From the NCBI GenBank assembly GCA_002483445.1, contig DLHY01000038.1, forward strand, positions 1 to 26,952: 26,952 bases of DNA, in the 5' to 3' direction. Both the position numbers and the translations under genes were made by a program. Source of the stretch: Blastocatellia bacterium UBA7656 (GTDB lineage: Bacteria; Acidobacteriota; Blastocatellia; UBA7656). The notes beneath the pieces are model-generated. The model saw nothing but the letters and a program-made list of their open reading frames with translations. It did no database searches and was not told the origin of the DNA. Shown here in pieces: positions 1-7,363 of this stretch; positions within the stretch are counted from its first letter, which is position 1, and each line of letters starts with the position of its first letter.

Positions 1-915
1 CTGATTGGCGATGGGTGTCTGACCAAAAGCAGCCCTGAATTCACTGTCGGGAAATCGGCTCTGAGAGAGGATTTCGAGGAATCAGTCAAAGAATTCGGCG
101 GTGTTGAAACTGCGCCTCTTGAGCGTGAAGACCGCACGTTGACTTTGCGAGTGAGGAAATCAGGCCGCCGAAGCAATGCGCCCAATCCTCTTAGGGTCTG
201 GCTGGAATCGCTCGGCATCTATGGCAAAAACAGTCACACGAAATTCATCCCCGCGTGCGTGTTCACATTGCGCCGCGAGTTGGTCGCGCTGTTTCTCAAT
301 CGTCTCTTTGCGACCGACGGTTGGGCCAGCGTGCTTTCATCAGGCCCGGTGCAGCTTGGATATTCAACCGTCAGCGAGGAGTTTGCGCGTCAGGTGCAGC
401 ATCTGCTTCTGAGATTCGGCGTCATATCCAAACTCAAAAAGAGAGCGGTCAAATACAAAGACGAGCGCCGTAATGCGTGGCAACTCGATATCACCGACGC
501 TCTTTCGATCAGGGCCTTCATCTCCGAGATTGGGATACTCGGCAAAGAAGCATCTCTTGCCACTGCGCTTGAGTCGCTTGAAGCGAAGAACTATCAGACG
601 AACTGTGATTTGATTCCGATGAGAGTGTGGAATCAGATCGCGGCGGCAAAGGGCGGCGAGTCGTGGCACCATCTGGCCGAGCGCGCAGGCATTCGCGGTA
701 AAACGAACATTCATGTCGGACGACGGCAGCCGACGAGAGAGCCGCTGTTCGCGCTTGCATCGACTCTCGAATCGGAGCGGCTTCGCAACCTGGCGACGAG
801 CGAGGTCTACTGGGATGAGATAGTCTCGATTGAATCGGTCGGCAACAAGCAGGTTTATGATCTGACTATCCCTGATACTCACAACTTCGTCGCAAACGAC
901 ATCTGCGTTCACAAC
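1..915 (+). other. Intein 1 in DnaB (P-loop site), LAGLIDADG endonuclease type, 5' partial
   Basis: The visible part starts inside a LAGLIDADG homing endonuclease domain: LIGDGCL at 1-21 is the first dodecapeptide and LFATDGWAS near 304-330 is the second. The C-terminal splicing block reads VYDLTIPDTHNFVANDICVHN and ends in the conserved His-Asn pair at 910-915. The next residue, Thr (916-918), is the +1 nucleophile. The position matches the known DnaB insertion site directly after the Walker A lysine. The catalytic acidic residues (D in IGDG and in ATDG) are present, so the endonuclease may be active. The N-terminal splicing block is outside the window. Confidence 0.9.
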
Positions 916-2154
916 ACGGCGCTTGCCCTAAACATGGCGCAATACGCTGCCAAGAACGGTCACACCGTCGGAGTCTTCAGCCTCGAAATGTCGGCGGAGC
1001 AACTCGTATCGCGCCTGCTTTGCTCCGAAGCTCGCGTCGATGCGCATCGATTGCGCACGGGCTATCTCAATCGCGAAGAGTGGGCGCGGCTGGCCGATGC
1101 GTTGAGGAGACTTACGGAGACGCAGATTTACATCGACGACACTGCCGGGATAGGCGTGCTTGAGATGCGCGCAAAGTCGCGGAGGCTCAAGGCCGAACAT
1201 GGACTTGACCTGCTCATAGTCGATTACCTTCAGTTGATGTCAGGTCGGGGAAGGATCGAATCGCGTCAGCAGGAAGTCTCTCAAATATCGCGCGATCTGA
1301 AGGGGCTGGCAAAAGAAATCGACATGCCTGTGATAGCTCTTTCGCAGCTGTCGCGCGCACCTGAAACGAGAAGCGAGCATCGTCCGCAGTTGAGCGACCT
1401 TCGCGAAAGCGGATGCCTCGCCGGAGAAAGCCTCATCACGCTTGCCGACACAGGGGCGGAAATTCCGATTCGCGAGCTTGAGGGGCGATCAGGTTTCGCC
1501 GTCTGGGCATTGAATGAAAATTCGATGAAGATCGAGCGGGCCATAGTGAGCCGCGCTTTCTCGACAGGAGTAAAGCCTGTTTATCGCCTGATCACGAAGT
1601 TGGGCCGGGAGATTCGCGCGACTGCCAATCACAAGTTCCGCACCTTCGAGGGGTGGCTGCGACTTGATGAACTGAAAACAGGTCATCGTCTGGCCGTGCC
1701 GCGTGTTGTCGGCAGCCCAGCGATTCAGACGATGAGCGCCGGAATCAACATAGTTTATTGCGGCACTCAGATATATAAACAGAACGTCAGCCGCGAACGG
1801 GCCGAGCGAATCGCGCAGGTAGTTCATTCTGAAGAACTCGAAAAACTCGCGCACAGCGATGTTTATTGGGATTGTATAATTTCCATCGAGCCGGACGGCG
1901 AAGCCGAAGTTTACGATCTCACTGTACCCGGCCCTCATAACTTCATTGCTAACTCTATCGTTTCGCATAACTCTATCGAGCAGGATTCGGATCTCGTCTG
2001 CTTCATCTATCGCGAGGAGGTCTACAATCAGACGGACGAGAATCGCGGCACCGCCGAATTGATCATAGGCAAACAACGCAACGGCCCGACGGGTACGGTC
2101 AACATGGCCTTCCTCAAAGAATTCACCCGCTTCGAGAACATGTGGAGGGAGTAG
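1..2154 (+). CDS. dnaB: Replicative DNA helicase DnaB, intein-containing, 5' partial
   Basis: The frame is open from base 1, so the start and N-terminal half of the protein lie upstream. The extein pieces are RecA-type DnaB helicase. The first intein ends at 915 and the extein resumes with T-ALALNMAQYAA, the residues just after the Walker A lysine. Next come the Walker B region LLIVDYLQLMSG and the ALSQLSR and LSDLRESG motifs. After the second intein, the C-terminal extein begins SIEQDSDLVCFIYRE and ends FENMWRE. DnaB unwinds the fork as a hexamer, so production of active enzyme here depends on two splicing events. Having alr directly downstream is a common bacterial arrangement. The helicase assignment is very secure. 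The 5' end and the N-terminal splice junction of intein 1 cannot be seen. Confidence 0.95.
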   Translation: MIGDGCLTKSSPEFTVGKSALREDFEESVKEFGGVETAPLEREDRTLTLRVRKSGRRSNAPNPLRVWLESLGIYGKNSHTKFIPACVFTLRRELVALFLNRLFATDGWASVLSSGPVQLGYSTVSEEFARQVQHLLLRFGVISKLKKRAVKYKDERRNAWQLDITDALSIRAFISEIGILGKEASLATALESLEAKNYQTNCDLIPMRVWNQIAAAKGGESWHHLAERAGIRGKTNIHVGRRQPTREPLFALASTLESERLRNLATSEVYWDEIVSIESVGNKQVYDLTIPDTHNFVANDICVHNTALALNMAQYAAKNGHTVGVFSLEMSAEQLVSRLLCSEARVDAHRLRTGYLNREEWARLADALRRLTETQIYIDDTAGIGVLEMRAKSRRLKAEHGLDLLIVDYLQLMSGRGRIESRQQEVSQISRDLKGLAKEIDMPVIALSQLSRAPETRSEHRPQLSDLRESGCLAGESLITLADTGAEIPIRELEGRSGFAVWALNENSMKIERAIVSRAFSTGVKPVYRLITKLGREIRATANHKFRTFEGWLRLDELKTGHRLAVPRVVGSPAIQTMSAGINIVYCGTQIYKQNVSRERAERIAQVVHSEELEKLAHSDVYWDCIISIEPDGEAEVYDLTVPGPHNFIANSIVSHNSIEQDSDLVCFIYREEVYNQTDENRGTAELIIGKQRNGPTGTVNMAFLKEFTRFENMWRE
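1414..1971 (+). other. Intein 2 in DnaB, 186-residue mini-intein
   Basis: It begins with Cys (1414-1416) in CLAGESLITLADTG right after DLRESG, and ends VSHN (1960-1971) before Ser +1 (1972-1974). Block B is TANHKF (Thr 1621-1623, His 1630-1632) and block F is VYDLTVPGPHNFIANS. There is no LAGLIDADG motif. The middle is a short linker (about INIVYCGTQIYKQNV) followed by a helix-like stretch ending EKLAHSDVYWD, which resembles the matching part of intein 1 (RNLATSEVYWD). This suggests an intein of the same family that lost its endonuclease. All residues needed for splicing are present. Confidence 0.92.
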
Positions 2155-2167
2155 TCAGAAGAAACGC

Positions 2168-2202
2168 GCTTTACTTTTGCCCTTCGCCTTTTTATTTTTG
2201 CC
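2168..2202 (+). repeat. Heptad repeat array upstream of alr
   Basis: The 50-base gap between dnaB and alr is made of 7-base units: GCTTTAC, TTTTGCC, CTTCGCC, TTTTTAT, TTTTGCC. It ends 2 bases before the alr ATG. No Shine-Dalgarno sequence is visible for alr, because the array fills the place where one would be. Confidence 0.6.
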
Positions 2203-2204
2203 TT

Positions 2205-3356
2205 ATGCAAACTGTCGCGCATCGGCCAACATGGGCCGAAATCAATCTCGACAACCTCCAGCATAACTTCCGCGTGATGCGCCTTGCGATGGGCGCAGGC
2301 GTCGCGATCATGCCTGCGGTGAAAGCCGACGCCTATGGTCACGGCGCGAGAGAGTGCGCCGCGGCGCTCGAACGCGCGGGCGCGGACTGGTTCGGCGTGG
2401 CGATGCCCGAAGAAGGTCTTCAACTGAGAGAAGCCGGAATCAGTCGTCCCATTCTCTGTTTGGGAGGTTTCTGGGAAGGGCAGGAAAACGTGGTCATCGA
2501 AGCCGATCTTACGCCCGCAGTCTTCAGAGTCGATCTTCTCGAACGACTTGACTGCGCAGCGCGTGAAAGAAAAACGGTCGCCGATTACCACGTCAAGATC
2601 GATACAGGCATGGGGCGTCTCGGCGTGCCGTCTGGCGAGTTCGATGATTTTTTGGAAAGCATTTCGCGTTTTGAACGTGTTCGCATGGATGGAATGATGA
2701 CGCACTTCGCGGCGGCTGACGAATCGGACAGGCAGGAATTCACCTGCGAGCAGATGCGTCACTTCAATGAAGCCTTAGAGTCGGCGCGCTCTCGCGGTCA
2801 CAATCCGACGTGGATTCATCAGGCCAACAGCGGAGCCGCTCACGCGCTTCCCTCTTCGCGCGGGCGAATGGTCAGACTGGGGGGAGTGCTTTACGGATTG
2901 TGGCGCGATGTGACCGATTCGCGCGTGCCGCCGTTCGACTGGCGTCCGGTGATGTCGCTTCACACACGCATAAGCCTGTTGAAAACCGTCTCGAAGGGCG
3001 CGCCTCTCGGCTACGGAGGCTCTTTCGTCACCACGAGAGAGAGCCGCATAGCCACGCTCCCAGTGGGTTACGAAGACGGTCTGAGGCGCGGGTTATCGAA
3101 TCGCGGTCGCGTCATCGTGCGAGGACGGATGGCTCCGATAGTCGGGCGAGTGAGCATGGATTTGACACTTGTCGATGTTACCGATATCGATGGGGCGGCG
3201 GTGGGAGATGAAGTCGTCATCATCGGCAGTCAGGGCGAATGCACAATTACGGCTGAAGAGATAGCCGCTCAACTCGGCACGATTTCTTATGAAGTGACCT
3301 GCGCCATCAGCGACCGCGTGCCGCGAGTTTACACGGGCGGGCAGTCACAGGGTTAG
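2205..3356 (+). CDS. alr: Alanine racemase
   Basis: The 383-residue protein interconverts L- and D-alanine for peptidoglycan, using PLP, in the cytoplasm. Its length is typical. The N-terminal TIM barrel carries the PLP lysine K40 in AVKADAYGHG. The second catalytic base, Tyr270, lies in LGYGGSF in the C-terminal half, and the substrate-loop motif KIDTGMGRLG is at 131-140. I chose the ATG at 2205 (MQTVAHRPTWAEINLDNL) because family members start a few residues before the WAEI(N/D)LD motif. An earlier in-frame ATG at 2142 would overlap the end of dnaB and add 21 unrelated residues. It probably shares a transcript with dnaB, given the 50-base gap. No independent promoter was found. Confidence 0.95.
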   Translation: MQTVAHRPTWAEINLDNLQHNFRVMRLAMGAGVAIMPAVKADAYGHGARECAAALERAGADWFGVAMPEEGLQLREAGISRPILCLGGFWEGQENVVIEADLTPAVFRVDLLERLDCAARERKTVADYHVKIDTGMGRLGVPSGEFDDFLESISRFERVRMDGMMTHFAAADESDRQEFTCEQMRHFNEALESARSRGHNPTWIHQANSGAAHALPSSRGRMVRLGGVLYGLWRDVTDSRVPPFDWRPVMSLHTRISLLKTVSKGAPLGYGGSFVTTRESRIATLPVGYEDGLRRGLSNRGRVIVRGRMAPIVGRVSMDLTLVDVTDIDGAAVGDEVVIIGSQGECTITAEEIAAQLGTISYEVTCAISDRVPRVYTGGQSQG

Positions 3357-3634
3357 TTTGCTCAACTGGCTCTCTGATCTGGTTGCAAATCGCTCTAAAT
3401 TAGTGAAGGTCAAAGCCAGTCACGCCGGGTCATCGCTCTAACCACAGTGTCACACTCCGTTTTTCTCAAACGAGTCGCCGCAAAATTGCAACCCTTATGA
3501 CCATTTGCGCCGATCAAGGTTCACCTTGCCCTTGCCGCATTTTCAGTTATAATACCCCGCGTTACGGTGAGCTTCAGGCTTGGCAGGGTCTCTCTTGGAG
3601 GTATCACTCTCACAGTCTGGCGAGGATCGACAGT
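3357..3634. other. Non-coding gap before the sphingolipid module
   Basis: No ORF with convincing coding content is seen here. The only element I can support is the promoter-like sequence at 3526-3553, which would drive the downstream gene. No clear terminator for alr is visible. Confidence 0.6.
3526..3553 (+). promoter_or_regulatory. Sigma-70-type promoter for the SPT-like gene
   Basis: TTGCCC (3526-3531) and a perfect TATAAT (3548-3553) are separated by 16 bases, about 80 bases before the ATG at 3635. Its position also argues against the longer reading frame that could start at 3497, since the promoter would then lie inside the gene. Confidence 0.55.
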
Positions 3635-4867
3635 ATGCAGCAGCAGTCGCGTAAGAGCGTGAAGGACTTGTTTGAAAAAGCTGCTCTCTATACCAAACCC
3701 GACGAATTCAAGCGCGCCGGACTGTATCCCTATTTCACGGAGTTTTCGCGCGCTTCGGATTCAGCCGAATCCGAAGTCATACTCGGCGACCGCCCCATAA
3801 TGATGTTCGGCTCGAACAACTACCTCGGCCTTACAACTCACCCGGAAGTCCGCGCCGCAGCCGTCGAAGCCGTCTCGCAATACGGAACGGGGTGTTCAGG
3901 CTCGCGTATGCTCAACGGCACGATGGATTTGCATGTGCGGCTCGAATCCGAGCTTGCCCGCTTCATGAAGCGCGAAGCGGCGCTCGTCTTCGGCACAGGA
4001 TTTCAGACCAATTTCGGCGCGCTGGCTACGATAACTCAAAAAGGCGATGTCATAGTCGCCGACCGCAACATTCACGCTTCGATACTCGACGGCTGCCTCG
4101 CTTCATTCGCCAAAACTCAGAGGTTCCGCCACAACGACATGGCCGACCTCGAAGAGATACTCGCAAACCTGCAAGCGGACGAGGGCCGACTGATCGCCGT
4201 CGATGGAATCTTTTCGATGGAGGGCGACACGGCCAATCTGCCTGAAATCGCGCGGCTGGCTCGAAACTACGGCGCGCGAATTTACGTAGATGAAGCGCAC
4301 GCAATCGGAGTGCTGGGACGCGAGGGCCGCGGAACAGCCGAGCATTTCGGAGTCGAGCGGGAAGTCGATATCGTGATGGGAACTTTCTCAAAATCACTCG
4401 CTTCCATCGGCGGATTCATCGCCGCCCGTCGGGATGTGATCGAGTACATCAAGCATCACAGCCGTCCGTTCGTTTATTCGGCCTCGCTCGCGCCCGCAAA
4501 CGCCGCCGCCGCGCTCAAGGCGATTGAGATTATCGAGCGAGAGCCTCATCGCCGTCATCATCTGCTCAGTATGAGCCGAAGGTTGAGAGGCGAGCTTGTG
4601 TCTATGGGTTTCCGTTTGATCGAAAACGCGACTGCATTTGATGGGATCACTCCAATCCTTCCCGTCGTAATAGACGACGAAGTTCTGGTTTGTCGTTTCT
4701 TCTGGGAGTTGATGAACGAAGGCGTTTACACAAACCCGGTGCTGGCTCCGGCTGTCGCTCACAGCCTCATCCGCATAAGCTGCATGGCGACGCACACCGA
4801 CCAGCACGCCGAAAGACTGCTCGAAGCGATGCGAAAAGTCGGCAAAAAACTGGAGATCATCCAATGA
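3635..4867 (+). CDS. spt: Serine palmitoyltransferase-like alpha-oxoamine synthase
   Basis: The 410-residue PLP enzyme belongs to the alpha-oxoamine synthase family, which condenses an amino acid with an acyl thioester. Motifs in order: FGSNNYLGLTTHP (58-70), GTGCSGSRMLNGT (84-96), ADRNIHAS with the stacking His147, VDEAHAIG with Asp219, and the Schiff-base Lys253 in GTFSKSLASIGGF. The FSKS(L/F)ASIGG form is typical of serine palmitoyltransferases; KBL and BioF usually have a TLGKA-like motif. A ketosynthase and an acyl carrier protein follow, so the acyl donor may be acyl-ACP. The likely product is 3-ketodihydrosphingosine, the first sphingolipid intermediate. The start is the ATG at 3635, downstream of a promoter. 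KBL or an autoinducer synthase of the CqsA type is possible but less likely. Confidence 0.82.
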   Translation: MQQQSRKSVKDLFEKAALYTKPDEFKRAGLYPYFTEFSRASDSAESEVILGDRPIMMFGSNNYLGLTTHPEVRAAAVEAVSQYGTGCSGSRMLNGTMDLHVRLESELARFMKREAALVFGTGFQTNFGALATITQKGDVIVADRNIHASILDGCLASFAKTQRFRHNDMADLEEILANLQADEGRLIAVDGIFSMEGDTANLPEIARLARNYGARIYVDEAHAIGVLGREGRGTAEHFGVEREVDIVMGTFSKSLASIGGFIAARRDVIEYIKHHSRPFVYSASLAPANAAAALKAIEIIEREPHRRHHLLSMSRRLRGELVSMGFRLIENATAFDGITPILPVVIDDEVLVCRFFWELMNEGVYTNPVLAPAVAHSLIRISCMATHTDQHAERLLEAMRKVGKKLEIIQ

Positions 4868-4940
4868 CGAGTGATGAGTAATGAGTGACAAGCAAAAACT
4901 CATCACTCATCACTCATCACTCATCACTGATCGCTTATGA
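4865..4940 (+). repeat. Inverted pair of heptad arrays between SPT and ketosynthase genes
   Basis: Left arm: TGACGAG, TGATGAG, TAATGAG, TGACAAG (4865-4892). Loop: CAAAAA (4893-4898). Right arm: four perfect CTCATCA copies (4899-4926), then CTGATCG and CTTATGA. The left arm is close to the reverse complement of the right arm: 4870-4889 pairs with 4903-4922 with one mismatch. The array includes the stop codon of the upstream gene and reaches the ATG of the next (4937), so a large mRNA hairpin could affect translation of the ketosynthase. There is no run of T after it, so it does not look like a simple intrinsic terminator. Confidence 0.85.
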
Positions 4941-6187
4941 GAAGAGTTGCAGTAACAGGGATAGGGCTTATCACGCCTGTTGGCGTGGGGCGCGAGCGCG
5001 TCTTTCAGGCGCTCATCGAAGGCCGCAGCGGCATCTCGCGCATAGAAGGATTCGACATCTCCGCGCTGAAAACCACCATGTCGGGCATCTGCCGCGATTT
5101 TCGCCCGGAGGATTTTTTCGATGAGCGCGAAAAGACGCGCCTTGATCGAGTCTCGCAACTCGCCATCGCAGCAGCCGAAAGCGCGGCGCGCGACGCTCGG
5201 ATGGATAACGGGCTTTTGGACAATTACGATACGGGCGTGATAATCGGAACGGGCTTTGGCGGACAGGAATCCGTCGAAGAATACTGCGGAGCTTATTTCA
5301 ACGGGCATGGGCGGCGCACGGCTATAGCCATACCGAAAGCGATGTACAATGCCGCGTCGTCGAACATCGCGATTCGATTGAAGACTCGCGGGCCTAACAT
5401 CACTTTAAGCACCGCCTGTTCGTCGGGCGCGAATGCAATCGGTCAGGCTTTTCACATGATTCGATACGGTCAGACAGAGCGTATGATAGCAGGCGGCGCG
5501 GATGCTCCCGTCACTCCCGTCGTTATGGATGCGTGGAAAGATATGCGCGTGCTTTCGACAAAGAACGATCCGCCCGAACGCGCGTGCAAGCCTTTCAGCG
5601 CAAACCGCGACGGGTTCGTCCTCTCGGAAGGCGCAGGGATAGTCGTGCTGGAAACGATTGAAAGCGCGCGCGAGCGCGGCGCGCACATCTACGCTGAGAT
5701 AATCGGCTATGGGGCGACCGCCGACGCCTCGCACATAACTTTTCCAGACTCGGAGGGCGAGGCGCACGCGATACTTCGCGCTTTGCGCGATGCCGCCGTT
5801 CAGCCTGAAGAGATCGCCTATGTCAACGCGCACGGCACGGCCACGAAGCTCAACGATATCTCTGAGACTGAAGCGTTGAAAAAAGTTTTCGGCAGTCGGG
5901 CGAGAGAGATTCCCGTGTCTTCGATCAAGTCCATGCTCGGACATTCGATGGGCGCGTCGGGGGCTATCGAGTTCATCGCCACAGTTCTTGCGATAGAGAG
6001 CAAAAAGATTCCTCCGACGATCAACTACGAAGAGGCCGATCCGCAGTGCGATCTGGATTATGTGACCGAGGGCGCGAGAGAGTTGAAAGCCACAGCAGCG
6101 AGGATAGCGGCGCTTTCAAACTCGTTCGGATTCGGCGGCAACAACGCGGTGCTAGTCGCCACGGGCAGCAACGATATTACAGCTTGA
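4937..6187 (+). CDS. Beta-ketoacyl-ACP synthase, FabF-like
   Basis: The 416-residue thiolase-fold condensing enzyme elongates acyl-ACP with malonyl-ACP. The catalytic triad is complete: Cys161 in STACSSGANA, His299 in VNAHGTAT and His336 in LGHSMGASGAIE, with Lys331 just before it. The N-terminus MRRVAVTGIGLITPVG and the ending NSFGFGGNNA are typical of FabF/KAS II, as is the length. It lies 69 bases after the SPT-like gene and 12 bases before an ACP gene, so it probably belongs to a dedicated acyl-supply module and not the general fatty acid cluster. The SPT-KAS-ACP order suggests it tailors the acyl chain for sphingoid base synthesis. No Shine-Dalgarno sequence is visible; a heptad repeat occupies that place. 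Confidence 0.9.
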   Translation: MRRVAVTGIGLITPVGVGRERVFQALIEGRSGISRIEGFDISALKTTMSGICRDFRPEDFFDEREKTRLDRVSQLAIAAAESAARDARMDNGLLDNYDTGVIIGTGFGGQESVEEYCGAYFNGHGRRTAIAIPKAMYNAASSNIAIRLKTRGPNITLSTACSSGANAIGQAFHMIRYGQTERMIAGGADAPVTPVVMDAWKDMRVLSTKNDPPERACKPFSANRDGFVLSEGAGIVVLETIESARERGAHIYAEIIGYGATADASHITFPDSEGEAHAILRALRDAAVQPEEIAYVNAHGTATKLNDISETEALKKVFGSRAREIPVSSIKSMLGHSMGASGAIEFIATVLAIESKKIPPTINYEEADPQCDLDYVTEGARELKATAARIAALSNSFGFGGNNAVLVATGSNDITA

Positions 6188-6199
6188 GGAAATTTGGAC

Positions 6200-6460
6200 A
6201 TGACCAGAGGAGCCGTTCAATCTGTAGAGGATGTTGTAAAGAACATAATCGCTGCTGAACTCCGCGTGAGCAGAGACCAGCTAAACCCTGAGACTCACCT
6301 GATGAAAGACCTGGGCGCGGACTCGCTCGACGCGCTCAACATCGCCCTGCGACTGGAAGAGGCATTCAGGATCAAGATACCCGACGACGCCATTCCGAAA
6401 TTTCTAACCATCAGCGACATCGTCAGCGGAGTCAACGATCATCTGTCCGAGAGACAGTAA
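6200..6460 (+). CDS. acpP: Acyl carrier protein
   Basis: The 86-residue four-helix carrier protein has the phosphopantetheine attachment Ser42 in the motif DLGADSLDALNI. I prefer the ATG at 6200 (MTRGAVQSVE) because GAGGA at 6186-6190 is 9 bases upstream; a TTG at 6194 would add two residues but sits too close to that site. It follows the ketosynthase by 12 bases and is probably cotranscribed. It most likely carries the growing acyl chain for the ketosynthase and delivers it to the SPT-like enzyme. A role in other acyl metabolism is possible, since the main fatty-acid acpP is normally beside fabF in a different gene context. Confidence 0.9.
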   Translation: MTRGAVQSVEDVVKNIIAAELRVSRDQLNPETHLMKDLGADSLDALNIALRLEEAFRIKIPDDAIPKFLTISDIVSGVNDHLSERQ

Positions 6461-6478
6461 GACACACTCAGTCAAATC

Positions 6479-6568
6479 GAGTTATCAGTCCATCTGGAAC
6501 TTTCTTACGTCGAACGAGATGCGCGAGTCTCGCTTGAGTCCATTGTTCATCGTTTCCTCGAAGGCTGA
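6479..6568 (+). pseudogene. Remnant of a DUF433-like antitoxin
   Basis: A short open stretch without a start codon translates to a peptide containing SYVERDARVSLESIVHRFLEG before a stop at 6566-6568. The part RVSLESIVHRFLEG resembles the core of small DUF433 proteins (often TRVSLDSIVYAFLNG in family members). The glycine-rich segment expected before it and the C-terminal helices after it are missing. It reads as a deletion remnant. This rests on recalled family consensus and is moderately uncertain. Confidence 0.4.
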
Positions 6569-6577
6569 TTCAAAACC

Positions 6578-6997
6578 ATGTCGACCATCACCCGACAGGA
6601 GGCTACGCGCGACGTGGATGCAATCATCCTCGCGCCGCCCGAAACAGCTAAAGTGCGAGAGTTGGCTCAGGCAGTCGCGGATGAACTCGGCTGGCCGCAC
6701 GATTGGCTCAATGATGGGGCTAAAGGCTTTATGATCGGGATCAGTTCCGGCCCTGTCATTTTCTCGGCTCCCGGAATTGAAGTTCGCAGTCCATCGACGG
6801 CACAATTGCTGGCGATGAAGTTATCAGCATGGCGAGACGATATCGACATCGCCGACGCGCGCCGTTTGCTGCAAGAGATGTCCGGCAGCCGCAATGAAAT
6901 CTGGCTTGCAGTGGAACCCTTTCTGATTCCGGGCGATGAATTGAAAGCGCAATTTGCTTTCGCGGATTTGTGGGAGACGCTTTATGGTGACGATTGA
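6578..6997 (+). pseudogene. N-terminally truncated nucleotidyltransferase-like protein (DUF6036/AbiEii type)
   Basis: The 139-residue frame has RQEATRDVDAIILAPPE followed by a helix and GWPHDWLNDGAKGFM, as in DUF6036-type nucleotidyltransferases. Full-length members have about 40 more residues ahead of this, including the strand and GG motif of the nucleotidyltransferase fold. Here the similarity begins almost at the first residue, and the DNA before it encodes an unrelated remnant. The ATG at 6578 is only the first available start, with no good ribosome binding site. The catalytic fold is probably broken. The following gene overlaps its 3' end by 14 bases, as expected for an old two-gene unit. 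Confidence 0.55.
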
Positions 6998-7340
6998 ACA
7001 ATTGGCCGAAGCCGCGCTAAATGGAGAGGGTTTGTTGCTTCGCAGCCTGACTCAGGATTTATTGGGCGAGCGCCCCGTCCTGAGCGAGTGTCCGAAACCG
7101 CAGACGAATGATTTGCGCCTGCTCGCTGCCGCTGATTCGCTGGTGGAATTGTTTGCATTGCGTTTGCGACAGACGCCGCCGCGGTGGGCAAAAGATGTCG
7201 GCCCGTTGCCTGAACCGATTTATCTGCTCAAGGCAGCGACAAACATGAAACGTCTGCGCATTTTGTGCGAGACCGAGTCTCCTGAGCCTTTGCGCAAACG
7301 TGGCTTTTATGCGCCGCCGAATTTTCTTGAATTTGCCTGA
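6984..7340 (+). CDS. Conserved hypothetical protein, partner of the nucleotidyltransferase-like gene
   Basis: 118 residues. The ATG lies inside the end of the preceding frame (14-base overlap), which suggests translational coupling. I do not know its function. It has a helical N-terminal half (EQLAEAALNGEGLLLRSLTQ), an alanine- and leucine-rich central helix and a conserved-looking C-terminus, LRILCETESPEPLRKRGFYAPPNFLEFA. I recall similar small proteins encoded next to DUF6036 nucleotidyltransferases. No transmembrane segment or metal-binding motif is seen. It may be a leftover of the same decayed accessory unit, although its own frame is intact. Confidence 0.6.
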   Translation: MVTIEQLAEAALNGEGLLLRSLTQDLLGERPVLSECPKPQTNDLRLLAAADSLVELFALRLRQTPPRWAKDVGPLPEPIYLLKAATNMKRLRILCETESPEPLRKRGFYAPPNFLEFA

Positions 7341-7363
7341 GTGTGGCGTCGGAGTCATGCATA

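Noticed and set aside
3497..3634. N-terminal extension of the SPT-like gene to an ATG at 3497
   Set aside because: The extra 46 residues are unlike the family and would contain the promoter-like sequence at 3526-3553.
4899..4926. CRISPR array
   Set aside because: Units are 7 bases long with no spacers; it is a simple tandem repeat.
5405..5944. Minus-strand 179-codon frame in the ketosynthase gene
   Set aside because: Antisense shadow of a gene with complete catalytic motifs.
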